Of a stretch of DNA of 64,000 nt, positions 23,301 to 32,718 are shown one piece after another (position 1 is the stretch's first letter; the number at the start of each line of letters is the position of its first letter). The translations under genes and the position numbers were made by a program. The stretch comes from Paracyclopina nana. Lineage: Eukaryota > Arthropoda > Copepoda > Cyclopoida > Cyclopettidae. The stretch is taken from contig JAGUCH010000002.1 in NCBI GenBank assembly GCA_019096065.1, forward strand, positions 6,274,501 to 6,338,500, written 5' to 3'. The notes under the pieces were generated by a model. It was not told the DNA's origin. It ran no database searches and saw nothing but the letters and a program-made list of their open reading frames with translations.

Positions 23301-24095
23301 AGTGGTGGGAAATTGATTTTAAATTAATTTAACCTTTTATATACCCTTGCAGCAGGGCTGCAGAGGCTTTAAAAAATGTAAGTGGTTGTGGTGGTTGAAT
23401 TCATCTCGGTTAGGGTGCTTACCAGCGCACCGTAGCAGTGGCAGTAACAAGAGAGAAAATAAAAAAAGATTCAGACTTTTGTGGCATTAATCAGAGATAA
23501 CTCAAATCACTGACACTGAGAGGGTGCTCAAAATTATCCGCTTCTTCCTTATATTGCTTTCTGTCTCTTGGTATTAAAGGACCTTTCTCAGCTTCAATTG
23601 TACTCTTGCAACATTGCTCTCAATGTATTTTAAGGCATTTCTCAGCTTTCACTATACTCTCCTAATATTGCAGTAATGTATTTTAGCATCATCTTGATTA
23701 CATGCAATCAATTTTAATATTATATAATTTTCAACAGAGTTATTTGATTTTACATAAAATTGAGTTATTTCAAATAAAAATGTGTTATTTAAATAAATCT
23801 ATTGCACAATAACTTTCGAAAATTGTACCTTGTACGTAACTAGGTATTGTGGTTCATCTTCATCGATCCAAAACGAGAAATTAAGAGCAGATGTGATGAA
23901 CACCCAATTGACGTCTTGCTCCCCGTTCGACTCGGGATGCACGGAAAAGATCTTGTAGAGCTTCAAGTCAAGAGACAGTCGTCCATCCTCGATTCTCTTG
24001 AGGATTTCGTGCACGCACCTATCCAAACCTTCTTCATTGATAGTCACATGTTGAGCCTTGCTAGCTATATGTTTGGCCGAAGCGCGAGGGTCCAT
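11308..24095 (-). CDS. QNG1: Queuosine 5'-phosphate N-glycosylase/hydrolase QNG1, split by an 11.7-kb intron
   Basis: Three exons: 24095-23829 (89 codons, ending TYK), 12093-11910 (starting GKTQNGYMSMCAAMNR) and 11849-11308. They join in phase to 330 aa, close to the human 341. QNG1 (C9orf64/DUF2419) releases queuine from queuosine nucleotides so that it can be reused for tRNA-Gln/Asn/Asp/His modification. Family landmarks run straight across the giant intron: DVNWVFITSALNFSFW in exon 1, then VLLEKYDGTF, SLHKRAQILVADLW, ITMFADYRVPQ and HRVRSIYY in exon 3. Intron 1 (23828-12094) carries the CACTA element and several smaller transposons; intron 2 is 60 bp. PHF14 starts divergently 766 bp upstream. 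Exon 1 considered alone would look like a gene fragment. Confidence 0.9.
12141..12180. repeat. Solo, diverged copy of the CGCGAC-type element end
   Basis: Starts GGGATGTA, then an A-run and ATACGCGATG, then ACGCGACAC, closely matching the outer 35-40 bp of the inverted repeat of the complete element 110 bp downstream. No partner end or target duplication is visible, so it looks like a leftover terminus. Confidence 0.5.
12252..12798. mobile_element. 547-bp non-autonomous DNA transposon with CGCGAC-rich terminal inverted repeats
   Basis: About 95-bp near-identical inverted repeats lie at 12252-12345 and 12703-12798. They begin GGGATRTACTAAAATACGCG and carry several CGCGACA/ACACGCGAC sub-repeats. 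A perfect 8-bp direct repeat GTTTTTAG flanks the element (12244-12251 and 12799-12806), which is a target-site duplication. The interior is AT-rich with no credible coding frame (an 81-codon frame at 12426-12671 looks random). An 8-bp duplication is typical of hAT, P and some Merlin elements; the ends do not settle which. It lies in QNG1 intron 1. Confidence 0.88.
12930..13115. repeat. 186-bp fold-back (long palindrome)
   Basis: The left arm (CCCTACC, CAGCAAAAGTTAGG, AATCCCTGA, GGGAAAGATTTGAGAACC) and right arm (GGTTCTCAAATCTTTCCC, TCAGGGATTTTTTGC, CCTAACTTTTGTTG, GGTAGGG) are near-perfect reverse complements around a centre near 13018. No clear target duplication is seen. It is consistent with a palindromic MITE. 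Confidence 0.75.
13246..13328. mobile_element. 83-bp hAT-like MITE with 8-bp target duplication
   Basis: The ends are TAGTGATGGAA and TTCCATCACTA, an 11-bp perfect inverted repeat. The 8-bp sequence ATGTTCAG is directly repeated on both sides (13238-13245 and 13329-13336). Terminal TAGTGATGG with an 8-bp duplication fits the hAT superfamily. The interior is also partly palindromic (CGAGTTCGAG against CGAGTTCAAACTCG). Confidence 0.85.
13442..13499. repeat. 58-bp palindrome with 13-bp perfect arms
   Basis: GTTGACGGCCGTA and TACGGCCGTCAAC are exact reverse complements bounding a 32-bp loop. Probably another tiny fold-back relic; no flanking duplication was identified. Confidence 0.6.
13500..14336. 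other. QNG1 intron filler, no gene
   Basis: About 840 bp of AT-rich sequence between the small palindromes and the CACTA element. A GGCCGGCCGG block sits near 14252. I see no coding frame with family resemblance and no paired ends. Confidence 0.4.
14335..14580. repeat. CACTA left end: inverted repeat and subterminal octamers
   Basis: The terminal repeat is at 14335-14350. The octamer GCAGTATT or its complement occurs at 14365-14372, 14413-14420, 14477-14484 and 14545-14552, with near matches between (for example GCAATATTGC around 14424). Such subterminal arrays are the usual transposase-binding platform of CACTA elements. Confidence 0.8.
14994..18202 (-). CDS. CACTA/EnSpm-like transposase
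   Basis: Three exons (18202-18033, 17979-17142, 17075-14994) join in phase to 1029 aa. Exon 1 is a basic, Arg/Lys/Glu-rich helix (MARKKVAKVFRHEG). Exon 2 is acidic and Asp/Glu/Asn-rich. Exon 3 carries the catalytic core: DLFFDGVPLTNSGDAQ with a candidate first Asp, GHNGYFSCERCLAIG (zinc-binding CxxC), YFDMINDFCVDPMHNISLGV and HAFSHVFDVRDIGMLSNFSALLFESF, the pattern of CMC-type (CACTA, Mirage, Chapaev) transposases. No internal stop is present. A TTTATT just beyond the stop (about 14986-14991) can serve as polyadenylation signal. I cannot assign the catalytic triad residue by residue without an alignment. Confidence 0.85.
18203..18604. promoter_or_regulatory. Bidirectional promoter inside the CACTA element
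   Basis: The 402-bp gap between the two divergent start codons of the element. It contains a GCAGTATT octamer (18429-18436) and two near copies (ACTGC, ACAGTATT) in the next 35 bp, the same motif that fills the element ends. This suggests, by inference, that transposase binding could regulate its own genes. Confidence 0.55.
18605..21976 (+). CDS. Second CACTA-borne gene, unknown function, coiled-coil
   Basis: Nine exons (18605-18851, 18908-19626, 19689-19982, 20049-20389, 20452-20722, 20781-21080, 21146-21358, 21431-21640, 21704-21976) join in phase to 955 aa. I do not recognise the family. Residues 1-150 form a compact domain (PPFTHLPITWRSPSGKAL). About 150-320 are Lys/Ser/Pro-rich and low complexity, likely DNA-binding or nuclear. 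About 323-420 are coiled-coil (EERAETMEQLKNKIAQLEQE). A further folded region follows (PLPWDLMGKGMEVYFANLL, then RVWSVRDVIKLIIAAGH). The tail is acidic and Gly/Ser-rich, ending in a coiled coil. By position it resembles the second protein (TnpA-like) of plant CACTA elements, which binds subterminal repeats, but that is inference. AATAAA lies at about 22056. Confidence 0.75.
22200..22484. repeat. CACTA right end: subterminal motifs and inverted repeat
   Basis: The octamer occurs at 22327-22334, with close variants (GCAGTAATG at about 22292, GCAGTAATT at about 22405, AATACTGTA at about 22258), and the terminal repeat is at 22469-22484. The arrangement mirrors the left end. Confidence 0.75.
22727..23238. 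mobile_element. Inverted-repeat element, family copy 1 (about 510 bp)
   Basis: The left side runs CACCCAAAAG, then ATATTCTGAAAGCTTA; the right side carries TAAGCTTACAGAAAATATT and ends AGGGGTGGTTG, its approximate complement. Internal arms are also complementary (ATGGCTTCCCATAAGATAAAATT against AAAATTTTATGTTATGGGAAGC). The same architecture recurs at 56003-56537. No coding frame. It lies in QNG1 intron 1, outside the CACTA element. Exact ends are uncertain by about 10 bp. Confidence 0.75.
23239..23828. other. QNG1 intron remainder, short tandem duplication
   Basis: No gene. About 55 bp beginning TTTCTCAGCTT near 23584 is followed by a diverged second copy from about 23638 (both contain AATGTATTTTA). 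The rest is AT-rich. Confidence 0.45.
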
Positions 24096-24861
24096 GTTAC
24101 AGTACGAAATGTTATCTATTGGAATAATAATACTGGGAAAATGGGAAAAGTAGAAATATGAGGGTTGCTCATCCAGAGTGTGCCACCAAAGGAATCATAT
24201 CTATTAAATAGGATCTTTGTTTGGGTAACATGCATGGATGCCGGTCTCAGTCCCATCTTAGCTCCAGCGAAGCATTAATCGCTGCAGAGGCGCGCTACAT
24301 TGGGACTTTCTTTCCACTAACGCGCCCACTTTAGATCAGCAGCGGAAAAAAACCAACGCCGACTGGATGGATGGAAAGACTGCCAGATGAAGCTCACAGC
24401 ACAAAAGCGGAGACATTCAAATTGCCCGTTTTCCCTCTTAAACTGACACTGTAGGCCAAATGCTTAATCAAAACTCAAACAAGACAACTTAGCAACTCCT
24501 TTTGGCAAGCAAAGGTAGGAAAAAACGAGATTTGAGTGAGTAATATTGTGGCGTTTTCCTCTCTCTTTTGGCCATAAGCTGCATTTGAGCTACTCGCGAC
24601 GCCATATTTTTGTGCAATGAGAACTGAGGAAACCTGGCCAAATAGCTAAAGTTCACTAGAAGACCTATCCTTGTGAACAATTTGTGGATTCCTCGCTTTC
24701 ACTCCAACCACGACGCACGGTAATGATCTATTTTTGCCGTTGTTTTGTTTACGCTATTTTTCGGTGAATCGCATAGAGGAAATTTGTCGGCAAACTGCAG
24801 GGTGCATCGGCATAGCTGCACATGCGGTGAAAGCCTGCTAATCTACTTTTATCTATATTAG
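24096..24861. promoter_or_regulatory. Divergent promoter region QNG1 / PHF14
   Basis: 766 bp between head-to-head genes; G+C is higher around 24240-24420 (GCAGAGGCGCGCTACATT). No TATA box or coding frame is convincing. It presumably holds both promoters and 5' UTRs. Confidence 0.45.
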
Positions 24862-27823
24862 ATGGAGTTTTTATTCCGGCATCGAGGAGCAGGCAAGAGG
24901 CAAGTGAAGCCTTCGCAAGATATTGCCCTGCTAGAAGACCAAATTGGAGCTGAAAGCTCCGATGATTCAGAGTACAAAATTGGCAGTGATAATGAACATT
25001 CTAATGACGAGTCGGACGATGGCGGTGACAATGAGTCGTCGTCCAGCTCGAATAACTCTGATGAGGACGGTCCCGAAGGCGACGCTGACGATGACGACGA
25101 TGAAGAGTCGAAAGGAGAAGTTGCTGCTTTGAAAAACACTGACGACCATGAAAGCCTGAGCACAAGAGACCTTTTAGCATTGGCTCGAAAAGAGCTTGAC
25201 CATTATGAGTTGCCCAAGTGGGTGGGTAAAGTGAAAATTTGTGGCTGTTGCCTTGGCCAAGTGTCGACTGACGCCAATGAAATTGTCGAGTGCGATGGTT
25301 GCGGCGTGAGTGTTCACGAAGGATGCTATGGTATCACGGAGAGTGCCGGCTCGGTAGCTTCAACTGTGTCCTCGGCGTCCACCGAGCCTTGGTTTTGTGA
25401 GCCTTGTCGAGCCGGAATGGAAAATAGCCCAAGCTGTGAATTATGTCCTCTCATAGGCGGCGTATATAAGCAAACAGACGTTGGTCGATGGGTACATCTT
25501 GTATGTGCCCTTTATGTTCCAGGAGTTGCATTTGGTGATACAGAAAACATGACAAAGGTAAGATTAATTGTATGAGTTACCCTCTAAAAGACCTGAAGTC
25601 TAATACTGTCATCCGTTCCATGGACACTATTAGGCTTGCATTTTTGCAGTTATATGAGACAGCACTTTAAAAAAATACTTTTTAGGTTACCATTTTTGAA
25701 ATGAACTATGTCAGTTGGGGTCGTCGAGTTTGCTCAATATGCTCAGCAAGTCCATACGAATCTGAAGTGAGTGGCGGAGTTCGTCTGAGCAGGACTGGAG
25801 TCATAATTCAGTGCGATGCGGGTCTCTGCAAGTCATATTTCCACGTAAGCTGTGCTCAAGCAGCTGGCCTTTTGTCAGAGCCATCTTATGTCATGGCCAA
25901 CAATGTCACCCATACGGCCGAGGCTGTCATGGATGCTTACTTAGCACATTGCAAAGTTCATTCAGACAGAACCACAGTGAAACGTAGAAGAAGAGCTTAC
26001 TTAATTCACTTGGTTCAATCCAGGCTTCGTAAGATGAGCATTAAAGCGAGGCAAAAGCTTACCAAGTCCGAAGAGGTCGAAACAGCGGATGAGCGGATAT
26101 TGAGGAAACTAGCTCGAAGTCAAGTGCATTACAAGGCTGACAAAGCGAGAGCTCACGAGCCTTGGGTACCCACTCAAAAGCTTCCACGACTGTTAACTAC
26201 CAGTGCGTCAGCCATAAGGAAAATTCAGAGACTCGGTGAAATTCACGGCGTTGACATAGATAGACAGGTATGGCGTTCGGCTCTTAGCTCATATTTTTGA
26301 CGGACGTGCCAAACATCTATCAATTATATCGTGTTGCAGATGAGACAGGAGGTTCAAGTTATGTCTATAATTGAGGCCAAAAAGAAGTGGGGCATTTCAC
26401 CAGCCTTTAGCGTAGAGTTTGTCGCATATTACGAGGATCGTGAAAGGAGGATAAAAAGCCTACGAAAAGTCATAAGTCAAGACAAACGAGATTTTACGCA
26501 ACTACGCAACGAGGAATCTGAAGTGACACTTCAGTACGACAAACTTAGCAAAATTCTTTCTGAAGCGAGGCAATCGAATAGTAACCTTAGAAAAAAGGTC
26601 GATTCATGTAGGTCATTGCTCAGCCTCGGTGGCATCGATCTTCCTAAAACTGTTGCGGCCGTCATATCCTCTAAAGGTTCGCCAACACCGATGTCATCAC
26701 TAAGCATGAAGCCAAGATCGACCGCATACTCCTCTCATTTATCCAACCAGGTAAGACCATATGAGGATAGTCTGCTCGAAAATGGACAATGTATTTCCAG
26801 CTCATTTTAGCAATTAATTTCTTTTGCATCAAATGATATTCTCTTTTTTTGCTGTTGCCATGCACATTTTCCGCATGAAAAGTCCAAGGGCCCCAATATT
26901 GTCGTTTCTGCCTCGTTTCACTCAACTAAACAATTTTGCAGGATTCATCCAGACACTTAAAAACCTGTGGGATTTGTACGAAATCGCACGATCAACACCT
27001 GCTCGCACATTGTGACACGTGTCAATTACATTACCACTTGGGCTGTCTCACGCCTCCCCTCACTCGGATGCCTAAAAAATCAAAGCAATACGGATGGTCA
27101 TGTTCAGAATGCTATCCAGATTCCTCGGGAGATGAACTCAAGGCAGAAATCATGGATTTCGATGATGATCAAAGCGGCGATGGCATTAATAGGCGGAGGC
27201 GCCAGCGTCGAGTTGCGGCTTCTAAAGCTCTTTTAGCGGCCTCCAGCTCTGCCAATAACAGCGAAGACGAGGCCAACATAATGAAAAAGGTCATGAAAGA
27301 ATCAGCCAAAATGGCCAAGGTCAGCAAGTCGGAGACTATCCTCAAAAACGGAGACAACGACAAGGACATGATAGCGAAGGCAGAGGCGAAGGCTGAGCGG
27401 AAAAGGATTCGAAAGGAGGAGAAGGCTCGACGAAAGGCAGAGAAAAAAGCAGAAAAGCAGCGACTCATCGAGCAGAATGGTGATGACAGTGACGTGGAAA
27501 TCATAGAGGAGGACAATGGAGTGTGCACCGTGAGCATTGGGCCCAAGCCCATAAAACTGACCATCAAAACCAACGGTCATCAACCGAAAAAAATGTCCAC
27601 GCCCCCGGCCGCAATCAAGTCGAAAGACGTGCGGTCGAAGTGCGACAAGTGCCAGGAGCCGGGCGACAATGTCTCCTTGGTGAGATGCGATGAGTGTAAA
27701 AGATGCTATCATTTTGGCTGTCTCATCCCACCGTTGAAAAAGAGTCCCAAAGTTCCCGGGTACGGATGGCATTGTAACGAATGCGACCCATCCGACAGGG
27801 ACTCTGACTGGCACTTGGACTAG
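24862..27823 (+). CDS. PHF14: PHD finger protein 14
   Basis: Four exons (24862-25557, 25686-26267, 26340-26750, 26942-27823) give 856 aa. A chromatin reader with the PHF14 layout: acidic N-terminus (Asp/Glu/Ser-rich, about 25-85), PHD1 (about 125-185, CGCCLGQ, CDGCGVSVHEGCYG, WFCEPC), an extended PHD/ZnK module (about 190-325, CELCPLIGGVYKQTD, WVHLVCALYVPGV, CSICSASP, SYFHVSCAQAAGLL, HCKVHSD), a coiled-coil segment, PHD3 (about 568-625) and PHD4 (about 795-850). A Lys/Glu-rich stretch separates the last two fingers. PHF14 family members bind histone H3 and act in transcriptional repression. Intron 1 ends and starts on good GTAAG and TTTTTAG sites. Confidence 0.93.
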
Positions 27824-28580
27824 TTTCATTGCGAAGCTTTTTATTGTTCATTATATGATTATTAGGCACGCTAATAAAATAGCCAAATATTGTGATGAAT
27901 TGTGCAAAAAAGGCGCTACTCCTACTTTTTTATCGGGTCTCTCTCAGACATCTTCTTACAAGCAATGCATACTTCAACTACTTTTGAACGTTTTCGTGAT
28001 ATATCTAACCAACTGTGTACGTAGATGAAGCGAGTTCACCCATGCGTAAAGCCGGAGATTTGAATGCCCACCAATCTTCACAATATTGTATATTGTAAAA
28101 ATGGAAAGAACAGTTGTTACGTAATTCGGCCGGCAAAGCTGAGAAACCGTTTGGTTTTGTTAAGGGTCAATGACTTCGGGGCCTGGGCCTGCCTGATGCT
28201 TCGCCCAGGTAGCAACGAAAACCTCCAATAGCTTTTCAGCTTCGCAATCGTGCGATGTACTGTATATGGGAGTTTCTTCGGTGAAAATGCCACGGTGGGC
28301 CTCTTGTTCCAATTGCCATATTACGGTGGAATCCCAACACCACTACTATATACAGCGGTTTTTTCCGCATGCGGTTCTTCACTTGGGTGATTCTGACGGA
28401 AAATGAGCCTATTTCCTCTAATCCTAATTGATTTGGGTACACAACTAGGAAAATCAACTGAAAGTAATCTATCGATATGAAATATTTACTAAATAAAATC
28501 GAGCTAATTTCTCCATGTGCAAGTCACCTAGATGGCAATAACGTTTAGACGCTGCGCTCGCATGTTAAGGTAAAGCATAT
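27824..28580. other. Intergenic, no gene seen
   Basis: About 760 bp between PHF14 and the cuticle gene. AATAAA at about 27871 probably ends PHF14. I see no coding frame or paired repeat. A GC-rich stretch sits near 28165-28215. Confidence 0.4.
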
Positions 28581-28588
28581 AGCCACAC

Positions 28589-28625
28589 ATAAAAGCACCT
28601 GGTTGCCAAGAGGCTTCTCTCAGTC
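28589..28625 (+). promoter_or_regulatory. Core promoter of the cuticle gene: TATA box plus initiator
   Basis: ATAAAAG (28589-28595) lies 33 bp before the A of TCAGTC (28620-28625), the arthropod initiator consensus, and the ATG follows 31 bp later at 28653. The spacing is canonical for a TATA/Inr promoter of a strongly and stage-specifically expressed gene. Confidence 0.7.
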
Positions 28626-28652
28626 TCTCCAGGTGAGCTCGAACCTAGCAAC

Positions 28653-31068
28653 ATGGGAAGTGTAAGTTGAAGGTGCTAAAAATGCCCCCGCAGACTTTTT
28701 CAAAGTATTTTTCACAGATCCGTGTGGGCTTCGCTCTTCTGGTCTTGGCCAGCATTTCGTCTGCCAAAGATGTCTTTCGGTACACCGACGAAGAAACCGG
28801 ACAGTCCCACTACATGATGGGTACGCAGTAGTAGACTAAAAGCGCGAGAAGACATTTAATAACTTTTGCATGCATACAGGCGAACCTGGAAAGAGTGTTG
28901 AGGGTGGGTGGTCTTTCAAGAGCGGAGATCAGGACTTTGAGCTGACGTACAAAGCTGACGAGGCAGGATTCCAACCTGAGGCCGTGTACATCCCTGTTCC
29001 TGTAGAAGACACTGATGAGGTGGCCCTTGCCAAGAGCCAATTTTACTCCCTCTTCGAGGAGGCCAAAATGAAGGCTCTGGAGGCAGGCGAAGAAGTGGAA
29101 GGTGAAGAGAACACAATTGTGGATGTGGAGAAGCGCGACGCTGAGCCTCACCATGGCCACGGAGCGCACGGATTTCGCAGGCGACAATTTTACACCCATC
29201 CCAAGGCTGATGTCAAGTACACCTACGACCCTTTTTATGGCTTCAAGCCAGTTGAAATGAAGGAGGGCTCAGAAGAGATGAAGGAGCAAAAGCTGTTCAA
29301 GTTCGTCCCTTACAGAGGCTTTGTCCCTGACGTTGAGGGTGGCGAAGCTGAACAACCCCTGTTCAAAATGGGGCCCTATAGAGGATTTGTCCCCGCCACC
29401 AAAGAAGAGGCTGATGAAAGCAAAGAAATGCTCTTCAAGCTCCATCCCTATTACGGGTAAGAATTGGTATGCTCGATTGAAAAAAAATTTGAAATTCTTT
29501 TTGATAGATACGTGCCAGCAACAATGAAGGCCAAAGAGGGAGAAGAGGCGACAAAGGATGAAGCCATGAAGTACGCTTTTCACCCCAGGTTCGGATATGT
29601 TCCCCAATTCAAAGAGATGAAGCCCGAGGCCGAGGACGAAAAAGAATACGTGTTCAACCCTTTCTATGGCTTTATTCCCGCTGACAAAGTCAAAGAGGAC
29701 GCAAAGATGCCAGGATACTTCTATAGAAGCAAAATGTCTCAGATGAAATTCAAATTTGTTCGAGGATATGGATTTGTGCCCAAGGTGGCTGAGGAAAAGA
29801 AAATGGAGGAGGAGGCAAAAGTTGCCGAAGAGAAAGTGGAGGGTATGAAAAAAAGGTCAGTTGACGAAGCAGCAGCAGAGGAAGTGGACCAGGAGGCTGT
29901 TGAAGTTAAGGAAGTAAAGGCCGTTGAGAAGAACCAAAAGCTGTTCGCCCTTCCCTATGCCCACACTCCGTTCCATCAAGTTCATAGGCCTCTCAGCTAT
30001 CAATTCAACCCATACCATGGATTTGTTCCAATGGCCAAAGAGGAAGAAGGCAAAGAAGCCGAACCTAAACTGTACAAATATGTCCCCTACTACGGATTTG
30101 TCCCCGTTTCTTCCGAGAAGATGGTGGAAGAAGAGGAGAAAAAGGAAGTGCTGTACAAATACATCCCTTACCGCGGATTCGTTCAAGTGAAGGAGGATGG
30201 CGAAGAAGACGAAGAGGCGGCTCCCAAGCATCCTTTGGAAGAGCAAGAGTACAGGTATGACCCATTCTTGGGCTTTGTCCCAATCACGGCTAAAAAAGAC
30301 CAAGATGGCGAAAAAGCTACCGAAGAGGAGGAAGAAAAGGCAGCAACCGAAGTCAAGCGATACAAGTTCCATCCATATTACGGGTTTGTAGAGATCAAGG
30401 ACGAGGATGAGATGGATGAGGACAAAAAGGCGGAGCCTCTGTACAAATTTGTGCCTTACTATGGCTTTGTCCCAGCTTCCCAAAAGTCGGAAGAAGAAGA
30501 TGCCATGGCCGAAGCAGAGATGCCTGCTACCAAACACCACCACATTTCATACTCTTTCCATCCTTACTTTGGATACCTCCCAACTGTGGTCAAGTCTGGA
30601 GAAACCAAGAAGGAACAGCTTTATAGGCACGACCCAGTCCAAGGATTTGTGCCTGTCGAGGAGGAGGAGGAAGCCATGGAGGAGGCTGAAGAGGATGTCA
30701 GGAAGAAGAGGGACGCTCAAACGTTCATTTACCCACAAAACTTCCTCATCTACCCAAATTACCAGCCATTGAACATCAGGACTGCCATGACTCAAGAAGG
30801 CGAAGAAACTCAGCAAGGTACCGACACTGTTCCTGCAAGCACTGTGCAGCTGCAATCTGGCAATCAGCCCGCTATTCTACCTGGGCCTCAGCCAGTTTTT
30901 GTGCCTGGCATCTTGGTTCCTCATCTCCCAGTTGTTGTTCCTGGAGGGCAAGCCCTCTTCTCGCCTCAAATTCCCAGCACAAAGCCAAACTTGCCACTGC
31001 CTGAAAATCAATTCCCGGTGTTTCCCAATGACCCTGAAACTGAAAAGCAGGGAGCATTCGAATTTTAA
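28653..31068 (+). CDS. Secreted RR-type cuticle protein with 15 PYYGFVP repeats
   Basis: Four exons (28653-28661, 28718-28820, 28880-29456, 29508-31068), 749 aa; exon 1 encodes only Met-Gly-Ser. A signal peptide (IRVGFALLVLASISSA) leads into a Rebers-Riddiford-like chitin-binding segment (FRYTDEETGQ to GWSFKSGDQDFELTYKADEAGFQP, residues about 20-80). The rest is Glu/Lys-rich with 15 spaced copies of a motif close to LYKYVPYYGFVP. Dibasic sites EKRDAE, MKKRSVDE and RKKRDAQT look like proprotein cleavage sites. The C-terminus turns Gln/Pro/Val-rich (PGPQPVFVPG). Chitin binding follows from the RR family; the repeat function is unknown. The splice after three codons is typical of arthropod cuticle genes. 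Confidence 0.85.
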
Positions 31069-32470
31069 TTACATTGATTATAAAGGTGAACAAGGATTTT
31101 CTCATCACGAATAAAAATGGGCTATTATTTGTAGTATCCCATTAACGTGCACTTATTTGCCAGAAAAGGTTAGCTTGGTCATTTTGGTAGAAAAGCTTCT
31201 ACCCTAGTTGATTTCATAAGATAAATTCATGAGATGATTTTAGTAGACCCAAAGTTTAAAGGCCAACAAGTTTTACAAGTTTAAACAATGCAGCTTCAAG
31301 CGATTGATCCCGCTGACCGCTCGTACAAAGGTCTAAGTAGCTGAGATCTGATTTGAGCAAAAAATCTACTCCTTCGCACTACGACAACTTTTAGCAGGTG
31401 CCATCATTTTGTCCAAAAACTTGCTTGTACTAAAAAAAGTCAAATTTCCCAAAAAAAAGCATCTATTTCGATGAAGCTAAGTTACGTTCGCCATTTTTAT
31501 CGCCTATATATAATTATAATCAATTTGCTGCCTGCGTTTTGCTCTATGCGTCATAAACTACTCTGGTCCTACAGAAAAAAAAATACCAATTGAGAGCTAA
31601 GAGTGAGGAAACTCTAATAGAATTTTACTTTCTGTTTTTCGGGACTTAACAAAATAAAGTAAAAAGTGAGACGAGTTTTTATTTTAGCACACCAAGGCCA
31701 ATTTTTACCGATACCTTCGAAGCAGAAAATACAAATTTGAAAAGCTGTGACAGGTTTTCTAAGCGAATTTAACTTAAAGCCCGAAAGGCCACACATTTTC
31801 AGTCTTGCTTACGCCTGTGCTTTCATTCACGAATACTAATTATGACACAAAAAGTTTAGATATTTCGGAGAAGATGAGACGACGCGAGTTTGGCGGTATT
31901 GCAAGTAGGTAGTAAGTTCGGTGAAAGTACGAAAAGGGAGTTCGGACATTTTACAACGAGGCGAAATGGTCTGACAAAATACAGCTTGACATTTCGAAGA
32001 TGAAAACAATTTGACTTTTCGGAACTAGACTTTCGGACTTAAACTGTTTCCCCCTTTGGCCTCATTTTTTTAAACGTGTTGGTCCATTCAAACAAATAGC
32101 TTTTTCCAATATTGGTGCATAACAGATAATTGCGTAAACGAACAAATAAAAAATGCCATAAGCACGTTTACATTCATTCTCAATGAAGCTAACGCTCGTG
32201 CAAGTTGCACTATGAAAGGCAATAATAGGTTAGTCAATATTGAAGAAGTTGCGACAGTCCAAAAGTTCCTCGTTCTCAGGTATGATAATAGCACCCATTA
32301 AATGACTAATTGATGGCAATACAACTGCACGGTTTCCACACTAGTCCAGTCTGAACTCATTTCCAAACAATGTTGAATTGTGAGGAGGAAGTGTGCATGC
32401 ATGTCAAAACTAGTTGCAGTCAAACTGCTCAAAGACTTATTCACGTCATTTTCTTAGCAAAGTTTGCAAC
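31069..32470. other. 1.4-kb intergenic stretch without a recognised gene
   Basis: AATAAA at about 31111 likely ends the cuticle gene. The remainder is AT-rich with only short frames (60-70 codons) lacking family resemblance. Around 31860-32040 there are several TTCGGA/TTTCGGAC-like words, but no clean repeat unit. Confidence 0.4.
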
Positions 32471-32674
32471 ATGGAGTCCACTAATACTGAAATCGCAGAA
32501 GAATGGAGAAAGTTCATATTTAGAAGAATCACCAAATCAAGCAAAGCCCCAAAAGAGGTCACGAGGCCAGTATGGATAAAAGTAGACCCTAACGAGAAGG
32601 AAATTGACCAGAAGAGACTAAAAAAGACTGCTAAAAAAATTGCGCGAGATCTCACTGAGGCTGACCAGGCATGA
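32471..32674 (+). CDS. Small basic protein of unknown function (67 aa)
   Basis: Start ATG at 32471 in the context AACATGG. The product is charged (WRKFIFRRITKSS, VWIKVDPNEKEIDQKRLKK, KKIARDLTEADQA), has no signal peptide or membrane segment, and is not one I recognise. It ends only 44 nt before the ATG of the JmjC-like gene on the same strand, so it is either the first cistron of a bicistronic mRNA or a translated upstream ORF. Codon use looks coding-like, but there is no second line of proof. Confidence 0.45.
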   Translation: MESTNTEIAEEWRKFIFRRITKSSKAPKEVTRPVWIKVDPNEKEIDQKRLKKTAKKIARDLTEADQA

Positions 32675-32718
32675 CAGTGAAACGCTGAGTAACATAACGA
32701 AGGCAGGTAGAAGTAATC

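Noticed and set aside
23799-24095. Separate 98-aa gene at the right of the transposon cluster
   Set aside because: It is the first exon of QNG1; the match continues in phase at 12093.
29857-30543. 228-codon antisense frame in the cuticle gene
   Set aside because: Shadow of the Glu/Lys-rich coding strand; composition is explained by the sense codons.
32088-32294. 68-codon hydrophobic frame on the minus strand
   Set aside because: No start context, neighbours or similarity; could be chance in AT-rich DNA.
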